From NCBI GenBank assembly GCA_003260075.1, contig QLIY01000016.1:137720-201719 (forward strand): DNA of 64,000 nt, in the 5' to 3' direction. Under the pieces are notes generated by a model. It worked only from the letters and a program-made list of their open reading frames with translations, did not search any database and was not told the DNA's origin. The stretch comes from Phallusia mammillata. Taxonomy: Eukaryota > Chordata > Ascidiacea > Phlebobranchia > Ascidiidae. A program made the position numbers and the translations under genes. Positions 13,260-64,000 of this stretch are shown one piece after another (position 1 is the first letter of the stretch; each line of letters starts with the position of its first letter).

Positions 13260-16200
13260 GTAAGATGGCCAAAGCACCTAGCAATTACTAAAACCAAAAG
13301 GCGCTACAAACCGGACACAGCAACGATTAGGATGACCAGGGGTGCCCATTGTCCCATATCGGTCATTTTCCAAGGACTAAAGGTCACTAATAATAGGTGG
13401 TTAGGTGAATATGCCACTTTACTTGCGGTAAGAGTCTTTATGCGTTTTAATTGCAATGCAAGGGGCGCTGCAAAGACGGAAATAGCGCTGGAACATTGTA
13501 AGGGGTTATTGAATATTCATTAGTACATTTGTAAAGTCATACATTTAAACGTATGGCATCAATGCAAAATATAAATTGCCACGGTGTATTGTGGGCAATT
13601 AAGAAGCTTTAACTGAGAATTCTTAAAAAATAATTAGTAAAGAATATAATTTTATGCGGCAGCGGACGTGTTAAATAGCAAAATTTCATGAAGCGACTGT
13701 TTCGTATTGGCATAGTATTAGGATAAAACGACATTCAATAAACTATTCCAAAGGATCAATTCTGAAAATATTTCCAAACATGCCCACAAAAACTAGTTCC
13801 AAAGTCGTTTAAATAAAAAAGCATTTACAAGAAAATATGTTGACATGTATTTAGAATGTTTAAGAAATATAGTGTTTTATTGTAATGGACTTGCCAAAGT
13901 ACGTTTTGCCCCAAACAAACGAAATTGAAGGCTTTATTGATGACTGAATCATTCTGGTTTAGGTAAATAAAAACAGGTTGAAACCAAAAAGTTTTGCAAC
14001 ACAATGTTGTGTCGTTGACCAAACAGTTGGTAAAAAGTGTTTTCTTCCTACAAATCATTTTAAAAGAATTAGTGTTTCCACTAAAAAGATTATTCAAGCG
14101 GACACAGCGAACCACCACCACACTTCCCCCCTTGAATCGTCATCAGCCTTGACCTCGCGCGGCTAAGGTCGAACATCACATATTAACACAGGCCCAAATC
14201 AAATTTGTAGCCGACAATTCGACATAGCAGGGCCGGGAGAGGAATCTGGAGTCAACATGGCGCCAGGCAGCGAGGCTATATTAGATTAGCGCGTCTCATG
14301 GGTGACGCTCTCAGCTTACAGACGACGCATCAACACGTCCCACTGCGACCTGACGTAAGCCAGGGAACACGGTGCTGGTTGTAATCGGGCGGAATTACAA
14401 GCTACGAGCCAAGACGAGTTTCCGCCGGCTGACCTGCCTGAACGGGATAAATATGCGAAGAAGGTACTCTGAGATATGACCCATATAAAAGCATGCAAAT
14501 ATTTTGGAGAAAAAATGGACTCAATTTCCAAAGCCAATGCATGTGCTTGTATATGTGAAACGCCGCCAAAGTCTGTGTAAAGTCATGGGACATTTTTTAA
14601 GAAAAATGATTCAATGTTTTTAGGTCATTAATTTGACAAAGTTGCTGTGCTTGTATTGACAAGTAAGCTCGCCGCAAAAGTCCAAAAACAAGGAAAAAGT
14701 GTCAAAAATCATAGCAACAAATCAACATCACGATATGTTGTCGTAAACTGGAAATCACACAACAAATTGGGAAAATATCAATTACCAAGTAGAAATTCAG
14801 AGATATGAGTCTGTATTTTGCAGCAACAGTCAGGCGATAATAAACTAAACCAAAAACTTAGCATTATTTTTACTAGGACGACCATGCACAAAATTAACGT
14901 ATTCTTTTATGTGCACTGAAATATTAAAAAAAAGAAAAACAATGCAAAGACACAATCTGTGTTAGAAATAAAAATCTACTTGCAGCACTGTTTGTGAAAC
15001 ATATTTTGACGTCTTGAAAAAGCGCTTTAAAATATTTTATACAATAGTTTGCATTTTTAACGAGTACTGTGACTCGTGTGCCTTGCCATATTAGTTTCAG
15101 TTTGAAAGTATTAGCAATTGTAAAGGCTGCACATCGGAAAAAATAAAAAAGGTCACAGCGCCAAACACCTAAAAACAAATTTGCCTTGAAATTGACACTT
15201 AAATGACACAAATAAAAAATTGGTTCAAAACAAATAACGTATTCACAACGTAATTTAATATTGGTAATAACCACAATTTTCAAATCTCACTTTGGAAACA
15301 ATTGTAACTTAATACTGTCTCCTGCGGCTGCTTAAACCGATAATTTTTAAAACCCGCCATTTTTGTTTACTCTACCATAGATTTTGCAAATGATTACAAT
15401 TTCAGTTGCCCTTTTCAAAACCAAAAGTTTTCATTATCTCTAAGTCTAAAATCAAATATTATACTTGCCGCATTTTCACGTCTACTAAAAATATGATAAA
15501 AAATTGTGGAGCAAAAACATTTGCATCCAATTAAGGAAACGTAGCACAAATAAACTGATCTTCAAACACAAATTTAATTTCACTTAACTATTGTGTTCTA
15601 AACGACAAAACATATCCAAAGGTAATCGTTACAACTTAAACAGCTTTTTACAGTTACAACTGTAACAGTGGGCTGAAAGTCATTTGACAGACAGGTTGAT
15701 AAAATGTGAATGTGCATGAGTTTACCACCAACGAATTGGATTTAGGTTGTTATTAATCCCTCAAGAATAAAGTTTAGGAAATTTGATCATCGCCACTTAG
15801 TGTAGCCGGTTATCGGATTAGGTGTGCGGGAAAATATTTAGTAAGGGAAAGTATGTGGGCCTAAAGTTTGAACGTTGGCAACACTGTCCTTAAGCAAACC
15901 TATTGTTATATATCATTGCAACATGTTGATTTACTGAATTTAAGTTATGGCTGCATTAACCTAAAATGAATGGCAAATTATATTTGAGAAAACGCATGTT
16001 AAAAATTGCATCCGGTTCCATAATCCAAGGACAAATGAATGATTCATTTGTTGTTTGTGACTGAAATAGCAGCACGGAAAATAGCGGATTTCTGAAACTT
16101 TGATGTGTTTTGCGCGATTTTCCGCTTTAACGCGACACTGGCATTATCATAAGGAATGCGCAACTTTTATAAGGCTTGTAAAGCAACGAAGGTCAACGTT

Positions 16201-19200
16201 TATTAATACTAAGGTGCAACCTGCAAAGCTTTTAACTGTTTCACATTTTAAACTAAACTAGAACGAAGCGCGAGCGCCACCTTGCGTCCAGTCGCCAAAA
16301 TATTATGCTCAGTATTTTATTCACTGGACAAGCATAAATATTTCATTTTGTCCACGCCGGTATATTGAAGGTGCGACGTAGCCAATGCGTGGTCTCATTA
16401 TGTTACTGTTACTGTTTAAAGCAGGGGCGAAAATGAGGTGAAATTGTTACGCTCAATTATGGGCAACGGTGCGATGAAATTTATATTAATATTGTTCGAT
16501 GCGGGATTGGCCCTGAAGCGGGTATCGGGGCATTTTGCGTCGTTTTGACACGCACGCAACGTGTTAATGACGTTTATGAGCAATTTATATACATTAGTGT
16601 GAAGGAAAATATTTTTTCTGATAGAAAACTCGCTATAAGCCATAAACACGCTGCTGGAAACGCCTTCACCTTTTCCAATACTTATCTAAAGTTATGTTTC
16701 TAGGTTTAATTGAATAAGAAACTGAGTGTGTCAAAGGGGAAAAATATTTGTTAAAACCAAAAAAAAATAAAATTCAACATCATTTGGTGTGGCTCCTTTA
16801 TAATTTCCAGTCCACCTAAACCTTACGTTTTAACGACAGAACCATAGCTGCCAACCCAACGGCTATATAAATAACGCAATGCAGAATTGAGGTGGTGTGA
16901 CATTTTGTGTAGTGTAATTTCCTCTCCATCCCCTCACATATATTCACATTCGTTTACATAGGAACATAAACCACATCCCGAAAAGTCAACTTTATCAGTT
17001 ATTTCCATTGAGAAAGCTGAAAATGTTCAGTTGAATTCCCAAACAAACGACGGGAGAATCAACGTAAGTGGAATGAGAAACTCGCAGTTCAATGCAATTC
17101 GTTTTACTTTCTTTCTTCCCACAAAGCACGGCACAGGAGAAAGTAGTCAACATTGGGTCAGGTTTTTCTGCTCCGTTTCATGTCGAACCTGACCACATCT
17201 CAGCAGTTACCCTTTTTCTATTCATCGTCTATCTTTGTTCTACAGATAAAGGGTGATATGCATTCGAACCATAGACGAAGCTTAGAATCCTTTTTCTTGA
17301 AAACGAGTCAACATGCCCTGGTACTCAAGTCAAAAAATAAACGCATATTTTCGGAAACAATTAATATTCATTTCACGGTTAACTAGCATGTAAAGATACA
17401 CTCCCAATCTCACACAGCTTTCTCCTCACTAAGAAAAAAGGCCCCAGCAGTTCCTTTAACCCCCACTAGCAACCATATCACACCACCTTATGCTCATTAA
17501 ATACAAACCCTAAATATATACTCACACTTAATACTTCTAAATCTTATTAACACAGCCAAGACAAAACACCTTGTCGCAATGAAACATAATTTGAACTATA
17601 GCTTGTGGAAACGTGCGGTCTGCTTCCACAAACCAGGTTTGTACGTCACAAAAATCACGACCCACACGGATATCAACATGATGGACAATATCTCATCGAA
17701 CTTGCATTGCCAGATTATGTTGTATTGCACAACAGACGGTTGCAGCTAGCAAAAGTGCTACCCGCTCCGTGCAAATCTCAGAAACGTGGCTTAACCAAGG
17801 CCACGGGAGTGTCAATCAAACAGGCGTAACTGATGGAGTCGGACAACTCTTCCCGAGGCTAGGCAGATTACAAACCGCTGTACACAAGCTGTGACGTCAA
17901 AGAGGAGACCAATAGATGAATGAGATGCATTGAGATGATTGAGACGCGCGAGTTATCGGAGATGTGCCTCGACCAAAGTGATTGATGTCGATTTGACCGC
18001 AACGCTCAACCGGATGACATATTGTTGGCCCGCAATTCAATTTGTTTTGAGGATAATTTTATAGCATGTTTTCTGCAACCCGCTAAGGCGTTTTGGTGAT
18101 GTTTATTTCATAAATATTTGCAGAAGTTAGCAAATCTGAAGTAAGATGGAAAATTAAGTTTAACAAGTTACCTTATATAGTCAACAAAATTGAGTTTTGC
18201 AGTAATCTAAAGTTCTAGATCAGTGGTTCCCAACCTTTCGTGGNGTCTAAATCAGTGGTTCCCAACCTTTCGTGGACCATGGCCCCCTTAAAGTAACTTT
18301 TTGGCCTCGTGGCCCCCTTCAAGTTACCATGTAGGACCTGTGGCCCCCTTAAAATGTAGATAACAATCTCGCGTTGGAATGCGGTATTAATTTTGGCCTT
18401 AAACAGGTCTAATAGAGTAAACGAGCGTGATAAACCTCACTATAAACAAATAGTATGTTAAATAGTCGATTAAATTCGGGAAAAAAGTTAAAGTGAAAAT
18501 TACTTTTAGTGGGTGTTTCTTGTGAATCTACGCCCGTGCCCCCCGGAACACAGCTCGTGCTTTATCACGACACGAAAACTTGCACTCATACATGATGGTC
18601 GCAACATCACGATCCCGAAAAAAATCAAATCAGATATTAAAACTAGATCAGAAATGCAAAGCAAAGCGGCGACACTGAAGCAGCATCGTCGCTGTGATTT
18701 AAGACCTAACACTATTTATATGTTTACGGGGCACGCGTTACTATCGGAAAAGGTCGATGAATGACGCGATGGTGAAGACGATTACCAGCGTCCGATGTTG
18801 GCGTCCCGTCGGCGCCTAGACCGGCGATATTTACGGTTATTCAATATCGAGATTAGAGCAATCTCATGCACCATCTCTCCGCACAGGAGACTTGAATTGA
18901 GACTGCATTAGGATTTGGCGTTGAACCCGGCGAAGACAAACAATCGCTGCAATATACATACAACTACTGGATGCAGGTAGTGTTTGTGTAGAAGGCTCGT
19001 TGCGTTATCGGTGTCATCAAAACTGGCGGTAATACCCACGACTTTGCTCCAAAACCAACAAACACGCGTTAAAGGGTTCGTCCGGCGACAGAGACTGGGA
19101 AAACGTCTAACCTAACACGAATCTCAGTTAAGGGCAGACAGACCGTAAGACGATACCCAGACACAAGAGTCAACTTCATATCCAAAAAGCATGGTGATTT

Positions 19201-22200
19201 GGGTGTAAGAGTTCACACTACATTCGATAGATTGTAATCATAAACTTTGGACTTAAGTCGGGCTTTGCCGTTTTAAGAATGTTGCCGATGCCTCCTGGGG
19301 CAAAGGACATAGTTTATGAACGTTTAAACGTTGCAGTATACACTATCTATATCTTGGGTCGTCTTGGGTTGAATTATTGAGATTGAATTTGATGAATTGT
19401 GGTAAATTTCAACATAGAGGAATCGAAAGCGAAAAACGATTGACCTCCTTCCCTCAAAAAAATAAAAATAAAAATTGATAAGAGAAATCTTGTAGAGTTA
19501 AAGATTTGGAAGTACCGTAATGGCAGTGTATTCAATCACATTCAAATAAAATGTAAAAAAAAACTTTCTTTTGTTTAGGTAAATTTACAAACGCAATTAC
19601 ATCGGAAATAAAAGAGAGAAGGAGAATGTTTTCCTTAACTTTGGGCATATAAAGAGAAACGAAAAGTAGCATTTGCCTAATGAGTCAAAGCAATATATAA
19701 TAGCTGCCAACCAAACAGAATGAATTGATTTCACGCAAAAATTTACTTTTGAAAAAGGGAAAGAAAAACAGCAAACAACTTTATAAACGCTGATAAAATT
19801 GTGTACAATCTGACCGATATAACACCGGAGAAAAGCTTAACAAATGATATAATCCGGAATTTTTAGCTACAAAAAAGCAACAGTGGTTTCGTTGCAAATG
19901 TTAGTTGTCAAACAAACGATTGGAAGACCTCAAGTACTTTCTTCCAACAAAACAAATTGTTCAAACAAACATTGATGTAATTCATGCGGTTAGCGTCTTA
20001 AACTCAGCCACTCAAGTTTACCCGAAAATAAACCAAGGTCTAAAAATAGCCAGTAACGACCGAAATTCACGTAAACACGCCTTGAAGTGAGATACGATTT
20101 CAATAGTCGAGGGCGATGCGCTTAAGCCGTGACGGAATTCGACCTCAATTTGACAGCAACGGCATTTAATCTTATTAATACCGACATAAGCAGCTTGAAA
20201 GTTTCACACTTTGAACAGGGTTTGATTTTTTGTGACTAGCGCTCAAATGGCCCGGGGCCTAAACTGCGGTGTTTTTACACAGTTCAGTGTTTGTTTTGTG
20301 CATTCGAATTTGTCTCATACCCATGATCGGGCATTGTTACCACTGACCTCTTATGTATGTGTGGAAAGAAGGATTAAAGTCACCTGCTTAACGTCGTAAT
20401 ACGATTAATTTGCAGGTCAATACCATGTTGTATGATAAAGGTGAGAAGATATTCTATTTTGATTGTAAATACGCGATTGGCGCTTTCCGATAATCACTCC
20501 GCTGTCGAGCAGGTCACACCACGGACGCTCAGGCGTAAACCGATTGGAGAGATCAGAAGCATGTATGTTTGTGGTAAAATACAATAAAGAGACGGGAAAG
20601 AATTTATTAAAATGTGGTTTTACAGATCTTGATTACGGGATGGAACTTTGAACCAAGAACGTTTCGAAAAATTAAGATTCAGATAAATTATTTTGCGTCT
20701 ATGTGGTATTAAAATGACGTATTTTTACTTCTGAAAGAATCTTACATTTTCTTGCGAAACAATTTACAGCTGTAAATAAATCAACTGCTATGTTTTACAA
20801 ATAAAGTTGTTGTCGTGGATGTTAGTTACGCTATAGCCAATCTACACAACACAATCAATACTAATGCTTTACAACGTATCAATTACATCTACAAACCTTA
20901 AAGATGTTTCCAAAATTCAAACACCTGATCCTAAAAGTCAAGTATAACTTACACACTTTTTCGTACAAAACTCAAAAGAAACCCAAGGCGCTTTTACACA
21001 TCAGCATAGAGGTGTAAACTGTAGGGATATCAGTCTCTCTAATAAGCAACACTCGAACATACTTTTGTTCGAAAATAGCAACCTACTAAAACTGTTAACA
21101 AGAAAAAATCGCTATTTTTCCTCTAGGTCGCCATATATTTATCGTATAGCTTTTCCACAGTCGAGAAAGTAAAAAAATAAGCTCCAGGCAACAATAAGAA
21201 GTTTTCACAAACACACGTATACACACTATGTACAAAAGATAAGGTGACAATTTGATGACAAACAAAACAAACGAATGGTGTTAGTGAAACGAAATGCTTC
21301 TTTTTTGTAATTAAAAGGTGGGTGTCAAGCACGTCAATGACTCTGTGTGTCAAACACAAAAAACTGTGTTTAAGATATAGCAATTTTTTCTCTATACGTC
21401 TAGGATTTCATAACATAATGAAATGACTTATTTGGTATCTTTTTAAGGTTCTTTTTTTAATGTAAACCACACAACAAAAAGTACAAACTGCGAACAGAAA
21501 CTAATAACAAACACAATAACACACAGCCAGTATGCGTGTACTAAAAACACGAATATTTGATCATAAGAAAACCCTAAATTTCATTTAATTTTTTGTGATT
21601 TAATTTTATCGTTTACTAAATGAGACGAAATAAATATTTTTTACATCGTTTTTTAAGGCTTGACATTACAAGAAAAACAATACATGAATAAAAACGTAAA
21701 AAATACACCATATTTTTGTGTCGATTTTGGTTTTGTTACTGTTTTTGTGGATTTCTTTCATTGTTAAACATTTTTTGTAGCAGTGGATTTTATAGCATGC
21801 AATTAAGTGCTCAAGAGCCATTAACGATGTAGAATATATTGTATAACAAACAACACTTATTCAAATCACACGTAGGTACTGATATGCAAATAAAGCCTCT
21901 GTGTAAAAGGGTTTTGGCGCCAAGAAAGAAAAACAAAAAACATAGATGACCACCAGCAAAACAAAGTATCACCAGTGAAAATATTTTTTGTAACAACACA
22001 AAATTGAATGACAACATAAAACAAAAACTTGCCCAGAAGAAAGTTCCACAAAATGTTACGTAATTAAATACTTGGTACAAAGTTAACATCCCTTTCCTTG
22101 TATGGTGAAGATTTAATTATCTGTTGCAAATTCCCAGTTTTGAATGGTTTAATGTGTACATGGTTGTTTTGTTTAGGCTTATCTTAATTTATCATTCAAA

Positions 22201-23218
22201 AATGTGCCAGTAAATCATGAGTTCTTAACTTTTTTATTGTCGTTACCTTAAAGAACAACCCGTCGAATTTCAATTAACCCTTATTCAAAAACGTAAAATA
22301 CCAACTATGACGTTACAGAAAGATGATGAAATAACTTCAAAACAAATTTAAATTAACCCTTGTGGGTATTTGCTCATTGGTTAAGTACCACATAAATAGA
22401 CAAAAACGCCCCTTTAGTAGAATAAGAAAACACCAGTTGACGAATCTTTTTGAAAAGGTTTGCCCCTTATTTTAGGCATTTACAAGCAGCATAATTTTTA
22501 GACAATTAAGATCAGCATTTTGCACGTGTGTAGGCACCAAGTATTATTTCAGCGGAATTAAGCAGTATTTTTTTGTTCTTGCATAAAAGGCCGAAAACAG
22601 GTAAAAAGAATGCGCACATTGTCATTTTTTGAATGTCAAGATAAATTTGTTTTAACGATGCTAGATTGACCTAAAACAAGACGAGAAAAAAATGTATTGC
22701 ACTCTCCAGCTATTAGTTAGTATGTGGAATGAACGCAGTTGCTGGTTCCATTCCCAAGCACAATGTTCTTTTGAAGAAAGAAACTTATTTTCACCTCCAG
22801 TTGAGCGAAGGTGAACCACAACACACTCCAATAACACCAACTATTTTATGGGTAAAAAATGGCCTGGCAATATATAAAAGACCATTACAAACCAGAAAAC
22901 ACACAAAATAGCATATAGAACAACAATGTGTGAAACAACGTATAAATAGAACGTATGTCTTTGTAGTTTTTTCTGAACAAAAGTACTACTGGGTGTAAGA
23001 AGTTTCCCTTTATCCAATAGCTTCATCTTTATGATGTCGTCCACATACGAAAAATGAAAAAGATATTTTGGTACTTTGGCTGTTGTTACTAATTAGGGAT
23101 CAAGCAGAAAGTGTGGAAACACCACAAGTGTCAGAAATCAGTGGCATGTGTCATGATATGTGCCTGGAGGAACAGGTGACAGTGGCAGCCCCGACACCTG
23201 TCGAAATCGGCTTCAAAG
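13260..23218. other. Non-coding or unrecognised stretch left of BCAS3
   Basis: A GC-richer patch at about 14110-14450 and the partial hAT end near 18.2 kb are the only notable items. If the exon at 13173 is real, its downstream exons should be here, but I could not identify them. This stretch also contains the BCAS3 3' untranslated region next to 23219. Confidence 0.45.
18221..18360. mobile_element. Partial hAT-type end, duplicated around a single N
   Basis: CAGTGGTTCCCAACCTTTCG begins at 18221 and again at 18253, with an unresolved base N at 18244 between them. The 8-mers before each copy are TTCTAGAT and GTCTAAAT. GC-rich repeats of TGGCCCCCTT follow. I could not find the opposite end, so the right limit given is arbitrary. 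Confidence 0.55.

Positions 23219-64000
<40,782 letters not shown>

Noticed and set aside
13260-13523. Extension of the frame starting at 13173 past the GTAAGA site
   Set aside because: The composition changes after the donor-like site and includes a solitary hAT-like end (CAGGGGTGCCCA at 13337); more likely intron.
17590-17640. Possible micro-exon between CTATAG and CCAG|GTTTGT
   Set aside because: About 35 bases, weak donor and no neighbours to join; chance splice signals of this quality are common.

Overview
The window is AT-rich nuclear DNA from an animal: multi-exon genes with GT-AG introns, long non-coding stretches, many small DNA-transposon remnants and no sign of bacterial gene organisation. 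The two recognisable proteins are clearly metazoan. An invertebrate deuterostome, perhaps an ascidian, is my best guess from overall sequence style, but nothing proves it.

The main gene is the C-terminal half of BCAS3, on the minus strand. I assembled ten exons between 63286 and 23219 by matching translated segments to what I know of vertebrate BCAS3. The exons are joined by GT-AG boundaries whose phases agree from exon to exon, with one exception. The 5' half lies beyond the right edge. The first exon here carries a run of 70 C that breaks the frame by one base inside a conserved motif.

A complete, intronless, 357-codon gene for an inhibitory-type heterotrimeric G protein alpha subunit lies inside a 26-kb BCAS3 intron, on the same strand. 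It has all GTPase motifs and N-terminal lipidation sites, but its C-terminus is unlike Gi/Go/transducin and lacks the cysteine at position -4.

Left of BCAS3 (1 to about 23 kb) I recognise no protein family. One possible plus-strand first exon with an ETS-type site just upstream sits near 13.2 kb. The rest holds GC-rich islands, MITEs and simple repeats.

Most repeats are short non-autonomous hAT transposons with 8-bp target duplications centred on TA, as known for the Buster branch. One dispersed family (28.7 kb and 62.5 kb) has TAGGGATG ends.

The window also has a systematic oddity: 13 runs of 10 or more C, every one C on the plus strand and none G. Several 10-11 base runs lie exactly between two near-identical direct copies that differ by a few percent. 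This looks like unmerged haplotype ends joined with C as a filler, and the five long runs (51-96 C) look like filled gaps. Proline- or glycine-rich reading frames across them should not be taken as genes.
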